A stretch of DNA of 64,000 nucleotides from UBA4416 sp040387475 (GCA_040387475.1 JAZKDT010000001.1:1-64000); one strand, 5' to 3'; positions 53,320-62,268 are shown, numbered from the stretch's first letter. Numbers and translations are program-made. Notes: a model not told the origin generated them from the sequence alone.

Positions 53320-54417
53320 TTACTCTGCGTTACGTAATTTTTTGTTCTTTGCTGCCTGGTAAGAAAAATGCACAAACAGAATAAATAAGCCACTACATCC
53401 CAATACTAATAACAATGATATGCTCGGGTTTATAAAATAGCTAAGCAGCGACACTCCAACTGTGAACATACTGTACACATAGATAATAATTACTGTTTTA
53501 ACATGAGAATACCCACAATCCAGCAAACGGTGATGTAAATGATTTCTATCAGCAGCAAAAGGCGATTGACCGCGGGCCGCGCGAATGATAAATATTCTCA
53601 GTGTATCTGTTAACGGGTAGGTTAACGCGGCTATGACAATCATGGGTTTGGAAATGTGAACCCAAAAATCATCCAGGCGCGTTAAGGGATATTCAATCAG
53701 CTTAATACTTAAAACGCAAATAAACATCCCGATGATCAATGATCCGCTATCACCCATAAATATTTTAGCCGGCGAAAAGTTAAATATTAAAAAACCCAGC
53801 AATGCTCCGGATAAAGAAAAAGACAAGGATGCCAATGTATATTCATTTGCAAAAATAAACCAAACTCCAAAAACCGACGACGCAATAAAACCTACACCGG
53901 CTGCCAGTCCGTCAATGCCGTCAATCAAATTCATGGCATTTACAACAACAATGTAAGTGAATAAGGATAAAAAGATGCTTCCCCATTGAGGGATCTCGTT
54001 TATTCCAAAAACGCCATAAAGACCTGTTATCCTGATGTCGCCCATTAAAACTAAAATCAATCCTACTAAAATATTCGCAAATAGTTTTTTTACCGGCGAA
54101 GTACCAATGATATCGTCTTTAACACCTACAAAAAATAATACTAAACTGGTTGCCACTAAAATTTTAAATTCTTTTACGGATTCATAGATTTGATCATACT
54201 CATGCAGGTCGTCAATATTATACCAAAGAGAAAAAGAAAATAAAGTAGCGGCGTAAATGATAATACCGCCAATAGTTGGTACAGCTCTTTTATGCACCTT
54301 TCTATCCTCGGTGGGCAAATCTATCAGCCGTTTTAAAACAGCTACTTTAATGAGCGCAGGCGTGGAATATAATACTACGGAAAAGGCAGTAATGAACACT
54401 AAAATTAATATAGCCAT
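53320..54417 (-). CDS. Polyprenyl-phosphate sugar-1-phosphate transferase, MraY/WecA family
   Basis: 365 residues with about 10-11 membrane segments. Family motifs are present: HKRAVPTIGGIIIY near residue 43, VGVKDDIIG near 97, NLIDGIDGLAAG near 162 and FMGDSGSLIIG near 218. The late RNHLHHRLLDCGY is the C-terminal HIHH-type motif typical of WecA-like, rather than MraY, enzymes. It transfers a sugar-1-phosphate, probably HexNAc, from a UDP-sugar to undecaprenyl phosphate to begin a surface polysaccharide. It sits between the two Wzi/RemB-like genes, which supports a polysaccharide role. Confidence 0.9.
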   Translation of the reverse strand: MAILILVFITAFSVVLYSTPALIKVAVLKRLIDLPTEDRKVHKRAVPTIGGIIIYAATLFSFSLWYNIDDLHEYDQIYESVKEFKILVATSLVLFFVGVKDDIIGTSPVKKLFANILVGLILVLMGDIRITGLYGVFGINEIPQWGSIFLSLFTYIVVVNAMNLIDGIDGLAAGVGFIASSVFGVWFIFANEYTLASLSFSLSGALLGFLIFNFSPAKIFMGDSGSLIIGMFICVLSIKLIEYPLTRLDDFWVHISKPMIVIAALTYPLTDTLRIFIIRAARGQSPFAADRNHLHHRLLDCGYSHVKTVIIIYVYSMFTVGVSLLSYFINPSISLLLVLGCSGLFILFVHFSYQAAKNKKLRNAE

Positions 54418-54426
54418 AATTTGTTT

Positions 54427-56007
54427 TTAAAAATCATAATACGTGTTGTATAAATTTGATTTTATGCTAACAGTATAAAATGTAGTTTTATTGTCAGAAG
54501 CATCAAATCCTGAAAAATTCTGAAACCTATAATTATACCCTAAAGATACATTAAAATTATATGCAGTGTTGATGGTATATCCTAATTGAATTTTTGAAAT
54601 AGTGTTAGTATATAAAGCGTACTTATTGAAGGTTAGGTATTGCAAATTTAGTTTTGCATTTAAAAAGGCACGGCGAAACTTGTAGTCTGCCAGTAATATA
54701 ATTTCTTTCCCATAACCAGGTGTGTAAGCTAAATTTTGGTTGTAATGCGAAAAACTTTGGTTGCTATAAGTGCCAAATGGGCTATTGTAAGAGCCTTCTG
54801 TAACGTCATTATATTCGGCCTGCAACATTAAATTTTTAACTTTAAATGCATCAAAATACTTAGCTCCCAACTGGTAACCGAAAGCATTTCCTAAAACGAA
54901 CGTGTTACTAAAGTCATCTCCCATAAACTGACCATAAACGGAGATTCGATTGGTTATTTTAATGTTTGCCGTTGCTCCTATTACGATATTGTTTTTATTA
55001 TTCAAGCCATAAAAACCCAAATTACTGAAAATAACTGGATTAAAATATTGCCACTCAAGGTTTTGACGATTCATGCTGTCGGCTGCGTTCCAAACCATGC
55101 CTTGAAATAATCCAACATTTATATGTTTGTTAACATTGTAGCTCAAGTATTGAAATGAAACTGCCTTTTTTTGAAACAGAGGTTCGGTGTATTTTGGCGT
55201 AACAGCGCCTCCTGTCGTTAAATTCATCAGCATGGCGTAAATATTTGTGTACTGTAACTTTCCATTTAGCCAGTCTGATGTTATACGCAGGTATGGGTAA
55301 TTAAATGCATTATCACTCAGTAATAATGATCTGTATCCATTTCCTATTTTTTGTTTTCCGTGCCCTAATTGTACGTTTAGTTTTTTAATAGGTTGATAAG
55401 AAATAAAGCCTGATGAAAAAGCATAATCAAAGCCGCTGGTTTTAAACACTTTATATCGGCCCTGGCCGGGAACAACGTTAGTCTGCTTACTGAAATTTGA
55501 TATATAATGTGGAAACTGACTTTGATTTTCGGCAAACATGGTCTCAAAATAAAAATCTTTCCCTACTGTGCCACTTGCGATAAATCCCCGTGTATTAGTG
55601 GAAATACGCTGGTATTTAGTTGTATCGTAATAAGAAAAACCTAACTCAACATTCAACAAAGGATCTACTTTAAATTCATATAAGCCCTTTTTTGATTTAA
55701 CATGAATCAGATGGTCGAAAAATATTTTGTTGATCGCGGGATCATCGGATATGTATTTAAAAATATGGAATGTATCTCCCACAAATTCATACTTTTTATT
55801 AAAGAACGGGATATATGGTTGAACGGCCGAATGCAATTGTTCTGAATCCACACGTGCCAATTGCCTCTGCGACAATGTATTAAAAAAGTACTCGTTAGGT
55901 AAGTTATAAAATTGGGATCTTAAAGAGCAGGATAGAAGGTAAAAGATAAAAGATAAAAGATATTTATATCTGATTAATACAGTTTTGGTATTATGAGTAA
56001 TGATCAC
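54427..56007 (-). CDS. RemB/Wzi-like outer-membrane protein, copy 2
   Basis: 526 residues. The N-terminus has a hydrophobic stretch (YLLSFIFYLLSCSLRSQF) consistent with a signal peptide. The signature GHGKQKIGNGYRSLLLSD with NYPYLRITSDWLNG lies near residue 211 and pairs with the copy at 51695. Strand-rich sequence and a C-terminal aromatic (YNTYYDF) fit an outer-membrane barrel. The two copies are clearly paralogous but diverged. It is ten bases upstream of the sugar-phosphate transferase gene and 41 bases downstream of fcl. Confidence 0.75.
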   Translation of the reverse strand: MIITHNTKTVLIRYKYLLSFIFYLLSCSLRSQFYNLPNEYFFNTLSQRQLARVDSEQLHSAVQPYIPFFNKKYEFVGDTFHIFKYISDDPAINKIFFDHLIHVKSKKGLYEFKVDPLLNVELGFSYYDTTKYQRISTNTRGFIASGTVGKDFYFETMFAENQSQFPHYISNFSKQTNVVPGQGRYKVFKTSGFDYAFSSGFISYQPIKKLNVQLGHGKQKIGNGYRSLLLSDNAFNYPYLRITSDWLNGKLQYTNIYAMLMNLTTGGAVTPKYTEPLFQKKAVSFQYLSYNVNKHINVGLFQGMVWNAADSMNRQNLEWQYFNPVIFSNLGFYGLNNKNNIVIGATANIKITNRISVYGQFMGDDFSNTFVLGNAFGYQLGAKYFDAFKVKNLMLQAEYNDVTEGSYNSPFGTYSNQSFSHYNQNLAYTPGYGKEIILLADYKFRRAFLNAKLNLQYLTFNKYALYTNTISKIQLGYTINTAYNFNVSLGYNYRFQNFSGFDASDNKTTFYTVSIKSNLYNTYYDF

Positions 56008-56048
56008 GTTGAAGAGTTTTGTCTTATATCATTTATCTAGAGTCAGTA

Positions 56049-56990
56049 CTACCACTCTTTAACGCCTTCTTTCTTCCTAAAGTCTTCGTACACCTGTTTA
56101 ATACCTTCCGGAAGTTCAATGGTATGTTTCCAACCCAGTGAGTGTAAATATGACACGTCCATTAATTTACGTGGTGTTCCGTCGGGCTTTGTAAGGTCAT
56201 GAATAATTTCACCTGTGTATCCTACAATGTCTTTGATCAGCAACGCAAGATCTTTAATAGTAAGGTCTGTTCCTGATCCAATATTTACAAATTGTTCTCC
56301 GTCATAATTATTCATTAAAAAAACGCAGGCATCGCCTAAATCATCAGCATGCAAAAATTCGCGCATGGGCGTTCCGGTGCCCCACATTTCTACTGAAGCT
56401 AGTTTGTTTTCTTTAGCATCATGAAATTTTCTAATTAAGGCCGGAAGTACATGAGAATTATTTAAATTATAATTGTCATTGGGACCATACATATTTGTTG
56501 GCATTACCGAAATGAAATTGCAACCGTATTGACGTTTATAGCTTTCGCACATTTTAATGCCGGCGATTTTTGCAATAGCGTAGGGTTCGTTTGTTTCTTC
56601 TAAAAGGCCGGTTAACAGGTAATCTTCTTTTAACGGTTGAGGCGCCATCTTTGGATAGATGCATGAGCTTCCCAGGAACATTAATTTTTTTACTTCGTTT
56701 AAGTATGAGTTGTGAATGACATTGTTTTGTATCATCAGGTTTTCATAAATAAAATCCGCCCTGTAAATATTGTTAGCTTGTATGCCTCCAACTTTAGCCG
56801 CAGCTAAAAATACGTACTCTGGTTTTTCAGTTTTAAAAAAATCACTAACAGCCTGGGAATTGCGTAAATCTAATTCATCGGAGGTATGCGTTACGATATT
56901 TGTATATCCTTTTGCCTGTAAATTTCTCATAATAGCAGAGCCCACCATGCCGCGATGGCCCGCTATATATATTTTGGAAGTAAGTTCCAT
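56049..56990 (-). CDS. fcl: GDP-L-fucose synthase
   Basis: 313 residues. The NAD(P)-binding motif GHRGMVGSAI at residue 11 and the short-chain dehydrogenase triad are visible: Ser in GSSCIYPK near 107, and Tyr and Lys in PYAIAKIAG near 136-140. Additional family blocks are AAAKVGGIQAN, MPTNMYGP and NIGSGTDLTI. It turns the product of Gmd, GDP-4-keto-6-deoxymannose, into GDP-L-fucose by epimerisation and reduction. Gmd is encoded directly upstream. Its presence suggests that the surface polysaccharide contains fucose or a related 6-deoxyhexose. Confidence 0.95.
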   Translation of the reverse strand: MELTSKIYIAGHRGMVGSAIMRNLQAKGYTNIVTHTSDELDLRNSQAVSDFFKTEKPEYVFLAAAKVGGIQANNIYRADFIYENLMIQNNVIHNSYLNEVKKLMFLGSSCIYPKMAPQPLKEDYLLTGLLEETNEPYAIAKIAGIKMCESYKRQYGCNFISVMPTNMYGPNDNYNLNNSHVLPALIRKFHDAKENKLASVEMWGTGTPMREFLHADDLGDACVFLMNNYDGEQFVNIGSGTDLTIKDLALLIKDIVGYTGEIIHDLTKPDGTPRKLMDVSYLHSLGWKHTIELPEGIKQVYEDFRKKEGVKEW

Positions 56991-57012
56991 ACAATCTTTT
57001 TTGTTTTAAAAA

Positions 57013-57033
57013 AGCCTCCTTTTAAGGGAGGCT
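57013..57033 (-). terminator. Rho-independent terminator after gmd
   Basis: A seven- to nine-base-pair stem (AGCCTCC / GGAGGCT) with a short loop, followed on the minus strand by seven T. It lies between gmd and fcl, so some fcl transcription may be lost or regulated here. Confidence 0.8.
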
Positions 57034-57039
57034 ATGTTT

Positions 57040-58128
57040 CTATTCTTTGTAATTCAATATTTTATGGCCCCCATCCAACAGATATTTATCTCTTTTGAAT
57101 AATTCCAAATCAGCGGCTACCATTTCTTTACACAACTCAGCAACGGTATATGTAGGAGTCCAACCCATATTAGTTTTGGCTTTTGTTGCATCACCAACTA
57201 ACAAATCAACTTCTGCTGGGCGATAATATTTCGGATCGATTTCTACTAATGTTTTCCCGGTAGACACATCAATTCCTTTTTCATGCTCATCTTTTCCTTC
57301 CCATTTCAATATGATACCAACTTCAGCAAAAGACATATTAATGAATTCTCTGACTGTAATCTTAATTCCCGTAGCTAAAACATAATCTTCGGCTACCTCT
57401 TGTTGGAGCATGCGCCACATACCTTCAACATAATCTTTAGCATGGCCCCAGTCTCTTTCAGAATCAATATTCCCCATGAATAATGTCTGTTGTAGCCCTA
57501 AACTAATCTTTGCGGCAGCGCGGGTTATTTTACGCGTTACAAAGGTTTCGCCACGTAACGGACTTTCGTGATTAAATAAAATACCATTGCATGCAAACAT
57601 GCCGTAAGCCTCGCGGTAATTTTTTGTAATCCAGAATGCATATAGTTTGGCAACGCCATAAGGACTGCGCGGATAAAAAGGCGTGGTCTCTTTTTGAGGC
57701 ACTTCCTGCACTAACCCATATAATTCGGACGTGGAAGCCTGATAGAAACGCGTTTTCTTTTCTAATCCCAAAATACGAATGGCTTCTAATATTCTTAGAG
57801 TGCCAATGCCATCTGCGTTCGCGGTATATTCAGGTGTATCAAAACTCACTTTAACATGGCTCATGGCAGCCAAATTATAGATCTCGTCCGGCTGCACTTC
57901 CTGAACTATTCTGATCAAATTTGTACTGTCTGTTAAATCCCCATGGTGCAGTTTAAAATTAACATGCTTTTCGTGTTGATCCTGGTATAAATGATCTATT
58001 CTATCAGTATTAAACAACGAACTTCTGCGTTTAACGCCGTGTACTGTATATCCTTTGCCCAACAGTAATTCCGACAGATATGCTCCATCCTGACCTGTTA
58101 CTCCTGTTATTAGTGCTACTTTACCCAT
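57040..58128 (-). CDS. gmd: GDP-mannose 4,6-dehydratase
   Basis: 362 residues from ATG 58128, giving MGKVALITGVTGQDGAY with the NADP-binding GxxGxxG. The frame from 58149 adds seven residues before this start and is less likely. Family blocks: SHVKVSFDTPEYTA, the STSELYGLVQ segment holding the catalytic Thr/Ser and Glu, YPRSPYGVAKLYA with the Tyr-xxx-Lys pair, and PLRGETFVTRKI. It converts GDP-D-mannose to GDP-4-keto-6-deoxy-D-mannose. The gene starts the run gmd-fcl-Wzi-transferase-Wzi. A hairpin with T-run follows its stop. Confidence 0.95.
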   Translation of the reverse strand: MGKVALITGVTGQDGAYLSELLLGKGYTVHGVKRRSSLFNTDRIDHLYQDQHEKHVNFKLHHGDLTDSTNLIRIVQEVQPDEIYNLAAMSHVKVSFDTPEYTANADGIGTLRILEAIRILGLEKKTRFYQASTSELYGLVQEVPQKETTPFYPRSPYGVAKLYAFWITKNYREAYGMFACNGILFNHESPLRGETFVTRKITRAAAKISLGLQQTLFMGNIDSERDWGHAKDYVEGMWRMLQQEVAEDYVLATGIKITVREFINMSFAEVGIILKWEGKDEHEKGIDVSTGKTLVEIDPKYYRPAEVDLLVGDATKAKTNMGWTPTYTVAELCKEMVAADLELFKRDKYLLDGGHKILNYKE

Positions 58129-58200
58129 ATTTGCTTTATAGAATAGCAATATTACGAAAAATTAACGAAAAAACGGCCTGATTTTTATGCTCAACAAGCT

Positions 58201-58229
58201 TTGTTAAACGAAGTTTTTTAATAGCTTTG
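58201..58229 (+). promoter_or_regulatory. Bacteroidota promoter, TTG (58201-58203) and TAGCTTTG (58222-58229)
   Basis: An exact TAnnTTTG with a TTG 18 bases upstream, the best -33/-7 pair in the window. It lies about 107 bases before the DUF3098 ATG, so the transcript would carry a leader of about 100 bases. Confidence 0.7.
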
Positions 58230-58253
58230 CTACTCAAAAATTATTTAATTGAA

Positions 58254-58303
58254 ATATCCGTCTTTGCCTGAAAATAAACAAGTTAATTAAAAAAACCGGA
58301 TAT
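58254..58303 (+). other. Leader with 7-bp inverted repeat
   Basis: ATATCCG at 58254 and CGGATAT at 58297 are inverted copies 36 bases apart, inside the expected DUF3098 leader. Weak by itself and with no recognised riboswitch. Confidence 0.25.
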
Positions 58304-58335
58304 AACCTATCGCAACAAAAAACAATAATCCATAT

Positions 58336-58569
58336 ATGAAAACTACATTTGGCAAGCAAAACTATCAGATCTTTATCGGCGGAATTGTATTAATTATTTT
58401 AGGGTATTTATTGATGATTGGCGGTGGAAGTGATGATCCCAATGTATTTAATCCCGCTATTTTTGATACACAACGTATTACCATTGCGCCAATGGTTTGC
58501 TTGTTGGGGTTTGTAACTATTATTGTTGCCATTATGTGGAGGCCTAAGTCGAAAAACGAAGAAGCTTAA
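58336..58569 (+). CDS. DUF3098 small membrane protein
   Basis: 77 residues with two hydrophobic segments (IFIGGIVLIILGYLLMIGG and MVCLLGFVTIIVAIMW) and the family sequence between them (SDDPNVFNPAIFD). The function is unknown. In many Bacteroidota, from general knowledge, this gene sits between ftsX and uppP. Here uppP follows by 22 bases, but ftsX is 48 kb away, so the arrangement is only partly kept. Confidence 0.85.
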   Translation: MKTTFGKQNYQIFIGGIVLIILGYLLMIGGGSDDPNVFNPAIFDTQRITIAPMVCLLGFVTIIVAIMWRPKSKNEEA

Positions 58570-58591
58570 TTCTTTTTTTTATCATTTCTCT

Positions 58592-59386
58592 ATGACTTAT
58601 TTTGAAGCTTTAATTATTGCTATTGTTGAGGGTTTAACAGAGTTTTTGCCTGTTTCGTCAACCGGTCATATGATGATTGCCACAGCAGTATTAGGTGTTA
58701 AAGCCACTCCCTTTGTTAAACTATTTACTATTGCTATTCAACTGGGCGCTATCTTATCGGTTGTTGTTTTATATTTTAAACGTTTTTTTAAATCAGTTGA
58801 TTTTTATATTAAGTTATTAGTGGCTTTTATTCCGGCGGCAATATTTGGTGTGTTGTTAGGCGATTATATCGACGCCGCTCTTGAAAATTTAATGGGCGTA
58901 GCTGTGGCCTTATTCATCGGAGGCATTGTTTTACTATTTGTAGATAAATGGTTCAAAGATAATAATCAGGATGACGAAAAAGATATCACCTATTTCAAAG
59001 CATTAAAAATTGGTTTGTTTCAATGTTTGGCCATGTGGCCGGGCATGAGTAGAAGCGCCAGCACCATTATTGGTGGGATGACGCAGGGTTTAACCCGCAA
59101 AAACGCTGCTGAGTTTTCATTTTTTTTAGCAGTTCCCACGATGTTTGCAGCTACTGCTAAAAAATTATTGGATTTTTACAAAGATGGTATTACATTGGAT
59201 GCACAGGAAATCAATGTTCTGATCTTTGGAAACGTAATTGCTTTTATTGTAGCACTTTTAGCTATCAAGTCCTTTATTGGCTTTTTAAACCGATATGGAT
59301 TTAAAGGCTTTGGTTGGTACCGAATTATCGTTGGTGGAATTCTTATTGTTTTGTTTTTATTAAACGTCCCAATTGAAATTATCTAA
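58592..59386 (+). CDS. uppP: Undecaprenyl-diphosphate phosphatase
   Basis: 264 residues from ATG 58592; the frame extends upstream but only over the DUF3098 gene. The enzyme signatures are clear: VEGLTEFLPVSSTGHM at residues 10-25, and PGMSRSASTIIGG near residue 150. Eight or so membrane segments are present. UppP (BacA) converts undecaprenyl diphosphate to the monophosphate carrier on the periplasmic side, feeding peptidoglycan and surface polysaccharide synthesis. The nearby sugar-1-phosphate transferase uses the same carrier. The stop is three bases from that of the convergent gene. Confidence 0.95.
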   Translation: MTYFEALIIAIVEGLTEFLPVSSTGHMMIATAVLGVKATPFVKLFTIAIQLGAILSVVVLYFKRFFKSVDFYIKLLVAFIPAAIFGVLLGDYIDAALENLMGVAVALFIGGIVLLFVDKWFKDNNQDDEKDITYFKALKIGLFQCLAMWPGMSRSASTIIGGMTQGLTRKNAAEFSFFLAVPTMFAATAKKLLDFYKDGITLDAQEINVLIFGNVIAFIVALLAIKSFIGFLNRYGFKGFGWYRIIVGGILIVLFLLNVPIEII

Positions 59387-59389
59387 CGT

Positions 59390-60097
59390 TTAGTAAGGAA
59401 TAATGGCGATCCCAATTGAAAAAGGATGCACTCCCTGAGGGCCGTTTGCTGTAAACACCTCACTAAAATAGTAATGGGCAGTAAGGCAAATTTGCTCAAC
59501 CCCAATCCTAAAAACAGCGCCATAACGAAGTGGATTTACATTTTTAATATTGTACAGGCGAATTCTTCCGTCAGCATCATCTGTCTTTTTAAAATTCGAG
59601 ATCACATATCCTATTTTTGCGCCAAGCATCAGTTTAAATACCGTTGTGGTCTTCGTTCTAAACCTCAACTCCAATGGTATTTCAAAACTGCGTTCATTGT
59701 AACGGTTAGCGATATAAGGAACTGTTTTTGGCTGTAATACGGTTGTTGTTTTTTGATTCATACTGTCCAATTGATATATGAAGTCTGCATTTGAGCTATA
59801 ATTATGAGTATAGTATCCCAAACCATAACCAAAACTGAAGTTTGAATTTCCCAAAGGCTTATCAAACATCGTGTAAAAACCAAACCCAATACACTTCCAG
59901 TCTGTTCTTATCATAGCTGGAGCGCCTGACCAATTAGTATAGTTTGCTTCAAAAATAAGACGATCTTTCGGATCGCCTTTGTAATTTTTTAAATCAAATT
60001 CAGATGTTTTTTTTGTCTTGGATGTATCTTTTTGTGCCTGCAAGCTAAAGCAGCAAACCATTAAAAAATATATGCCGTTATAAAGTATTTTTTTCAT
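59390..60097 (-). CDS. Secreted protein, probable small outer-membrane beta-barrel
   Basis: 235 residues with a signal peptide (ILYNGIYFLMVCCFSLQAQ). After a charged linker the sequence shows amphipathic strands (FSFGYGLGYYTHNY, RSFEIPLELRFRT, KLMLGAKIGYVIS, AVFRIGVEQICLTAHYYF) typical of small outer-membrane barrels in this phylum, and it ends with an aromatic (IIPY). No function can be assigned. Confidence 0.65.
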   Translation of the reverse strand: MKKILYNGIYFLMVCCFSLQAQKDTSKTKKTSEFDLKNYKGDPKDRLIFEANYTNWSGAPAMIRTDWKCIGFGFYTMFDKPLGNSNFSFGYGLGYYTHNYSSNADFIYQLDSMNQKTTTVLQPKTVPYIANRYNERSFEIPLELRFRTKTTTVFKLMLGAKIGYVISNFKKTDDADGRIRLYNIKNVNPLRYGAVFRIGVEQICLTAHYYFSEVFTANGPQGVHPFSIGIAIIPY

Positions 60098-60184
60098 GTG
60101 GGGTCATCAAAAGTAAATGCTTTTTAGCAGATAAAAAAACTATTTAAAAATTCCTAAAATTTCCCTTGTTTGGCTTGTTTTGCG

Positions 60185-60192
60185 TACTTTTG
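60185..60192 (+). promoter_or_regulatory. -7 promoter element of clpX (TACTTTTG)
   Basis: An exact TAnnTTTG, 21 bases before the ATG at 60213, with a TTG 16 bases upstream. Its position excludes the in-frame TTG at 60180 as start. Confidence 0.65.
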
Positions 60193-60212
60193 TAGTCCAA
60201 ATTTTAAATCGA

Positions 60213-61451
60213 ATGGCAAAAGCAGGTCCAATCGTTTGCTCGTTTTGCGGGCGCGATAAAAAAGAAGTAAAAGTTTTAATTGCCGGTGTTACAGGTCACA
60301 TTTGTGACGTATGTATCTCGCAGGCATTTAAAATTGTGAATGAAGAAGCCGGAGCCCAAACTAACCAGCAGGTTCAACACGCTTTAAATGTGTTAAAACC
60401 TCATGCTATTAAAAAGCATTTGGATGAATACATAATTGGTCAGGATGAAGCTAAAAAAATATTAAGCGTTGCTGTTTATAATCACTTTAAGCGAATTTCG
60501 CATGTAGCAGATGCCAAGGACGACATTGAAATTGAAAAATCCAATGTGATCTTAATTGGCGAAACCGGTACCGGAAAGACCTTACTGGCCAGAACGATTG
60601 CTAAATTATTGAACGTTCCTTTTTGCATTGCCGATGCTACTGTTTTTACTGAAGCAGGATACGTAGGCGAAGATGTGGAAAGTATTATTACGCGACTCCT
60701 GCAAGCTGCCGATTATGATGTTGCTGCTGCCGAACGTGGCATTGTATTTATTGATGAGATAGATAAGATTTCGAGAAAAGGCGATAATCCTTCGTTAACA
60801 CGTGATATAAAAGAAGGTACGCAGCAGGCATTATTAAAACTGCTTGAAGATTCAATTTCCAACGTGCCGCCACAAGGTGGGCGAAAACACCCGGACGCAA
60901 AAATGATACAGGTAAATACAAAAAATATTTTATTTATCTGTGGAGGGGCATTTGATGGTATTGATAAAAAAATTGCTCAGCGTTTAAACACCCAGGCAAT
61001 GGGTTATTCTGCATCGGTTGCAAATGATGATATTGATAAGACTAATCTCTTACAGTATGTATCTCCTCAGGATTTAAAAGCATTTGGATTGATTCCCGAA
61101 TTGATCGGCCGTTTACCTGTGTTGTCTTATTTAAAACCTTTAGACAAAGTTACATTACGCTCCATCCTAACAGAACCGAAAAATGCTATTATCAAACAAT
61201 ACACGCATTTGTTTAAGATGGAAGGCATTAAACTCGAATTTGAAGATGGTGTACTGGATCTGATCGTAGATAAGGCACTTGAATTTAAACTGGGAGCCCG
61301 TGGTTTAAGGGGCATTTGTGAAACTATTATGGTAGACATTATGTTTGACGCGCCAAGTGATGAAAAAGCCTCTAAAAACCTCACTATTACGCTTGACTAT
61401 GCGCTTGATAAATTGAAGAGTGCAAGACTAGCGCAGCTGCATGTTGCATAG
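60213..61451 (+). CDS. clpX: ATP-dependent Clp protease ATP-binding subunit ClpX
   Basis: 412 residues from ATG 60213. The N-terminal four-Cys zinc domain (VCSFCGRD, HICDVCIS) is complete. The AAA+ core has Walker A GETGTGKT near residue 116, Walker B IVFIDEIDKI near 177, pore loop GYVGEDVE, and ELIGRLPVL and GARGLRGI (sensor 2 Arg) downstream. ClpX unfolds tagged proteins and feeds them to ClpP in the cytoplasm; clpP is not adjacent. A hairpin overlaps the stop codon and a strong bidirectional terminator follows. Confidence 0.97.
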   Translation: MAKAGPIVCSFCGRDKKEVKVLIAGVTGHICDVCISQAFKIVNEEAGAQTNQQVQHALNVLKPHAIKKHLDEYIIGQDEAKKILSVAVYNHFKRISHVADAKDDIEIEKSNVILIGETGTGKTLLARTIAKLLNVPFCIADATVFTEAGYVGEDVESIITRLLQAADYDVAAAERGIVFIDEIDKISRKGDNPSLTRDIKEGTQQALLKLLEDSISNVPPQGGRKHPDAKMIQVNTKNILFICGGAFDGIDKKIAQRLNTQAMGYSASVANDDIDKTNLLQYVSPQDLKAFGLIPELIGRLPVLSYLKPLDKVTLRSILTEPKNAIIKQYTHLFKMEGIKLEFEDGVLDLIVDKALEFKLGARGLRGICETIMVDIMFDAPSDEKASKNLTITLDYALDKLKSARLAQLHVA

Positions 61452-61472
61452 CTTGGCTTCGCTCAGCTATGC
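61446..61472. repeat. Inverted repeat spanning the clpX stop codon
   Basis: GCATAGCT and AGCTATGC form an eight-base-pair stem around an 11-base loop with a TTCG core; the clpX TAG lies in the left arm. Confidence 0.6.
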
Positions 61473-61482
61473 TTTATATAAA

Positions 61483-61515
61483 AAAACCCGCTTTAAATTT
61501 GTTAAAGCGGGTTTT
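61483..61515. terminator. Bidirectional terminator between clpX and the desaturase gene
   Basis: A perfect 14-base-pair stem (61483-61496 with 61502-61515, core CCCGCTTTAA) with a five-base loop and A/T-runs on both sides. It serves both convergent genes. Confidence 0.9.
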
Positions 61516-61533
61516 GAATTATTATGGATTTAT

Positions 61534-62268
61534 CTATTTTTTAACTCTCGCTAATTTGATAATGCGCAGTTTGTCGAATAATAAAATAATAGGGTAAGTT
61601 GGGTCAAACTCATACCATTTGGCTGCAAAATTTGGTTTCGCGCCGGCATGATGATGATTGTTCTGGAACAGTTCTCCCATTAATAATACATCCCAAAACA
61701 AGGTGTTTTTAGACTTATCCCCTTCTTCAAAATTACGGTAGCCGTATTTATGTCCGGCCCAGTTTACTATCGCTCCCTGAATAGGGCCAATTAAAAAGTG
61801 GATTGGCAATAATAAGAACATCCACCAATGTGTGGCAAAAAAGCAATAGAAAACAAAGTATCCTACACCAAATGCAATACGTGTAAACCAATTGTCGGCA
61901 ACTTTATCAACTTTTGGGTATTCAGGAAAATTACGGTCAAATTTTTCATCAATAACCACGCGCTTATTTAATACATCGTTGTAAATTTTTTTGGTATGCA
62001 TCATCATGGTATACACATCTTTAAAAAAGTGAGGTGTATGTGGGTCTTTTTCGGTATCGCTGTAGGCATGGTGCATGCGATGTAATATGGCATATGCCCG
62101 TGCATTTAAATACGACGAACCCTGTGCAACCCATGAAAAAACATAAAAGAATTTCTCCCAGAATTTATTCATCGTAAACATTTTATGAGCGCTGTAGCGA
62201 TGCAGGAAAAAGGTTTGTCCGAAAAGAGAAAGGTACCAGTGAAGTATAAGAAATAAAAGAATGATCAT
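61534..62268 (-). CDS. Fatty-acid (acyl-CoA) desaturase
   Basis: 244 residues. The three iron-binding histidine boxes of membrane desaturases are present: HRYSAH near residue 24, HRMHHAYSD near 64 and NNHHHAG near 203. Hydrophobic segments flank them. It is shorter than typical eukaryotic delta-9 desaturases but within range for small bacterial relatives. It introduces a double bond into a fatty acyl chain and adjusts membrane fluidity. Regiochemistry cannot be told. It has its own upstream region with a -7 element and a perfect inverted repeat. Confidence 0.9.
   Translation of the reverse strand: MIILLFLILHWYLSLFGQTFFLHRYSAHKMFTMNKFWEKFFYVFSWVAQGSSYLNARAYAILHRMHHAYSDTEKDPHTPHFFKDVYTMMMHTKKIYNDVLNKRVVIDEKFDRNFPEYPKVDKVADNWFTRIAFGVGYFVFYCFFATHWWMFLLLPIHFLIGPIQGAIVNWAGHKYGYRNFEEGDKSKNTLFWDVLLMGELFQNNHHHAGAKPNFAAKWYEFDPTYPIILLFDKLRIIKLARVKK

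Noticed and set aside
60180..60212. Upstream TTG start for ClpX
   Set aside because: The added residues come from inside the TACTTTTG promoter element; ATG 60213 gives the conserved N-terminus.
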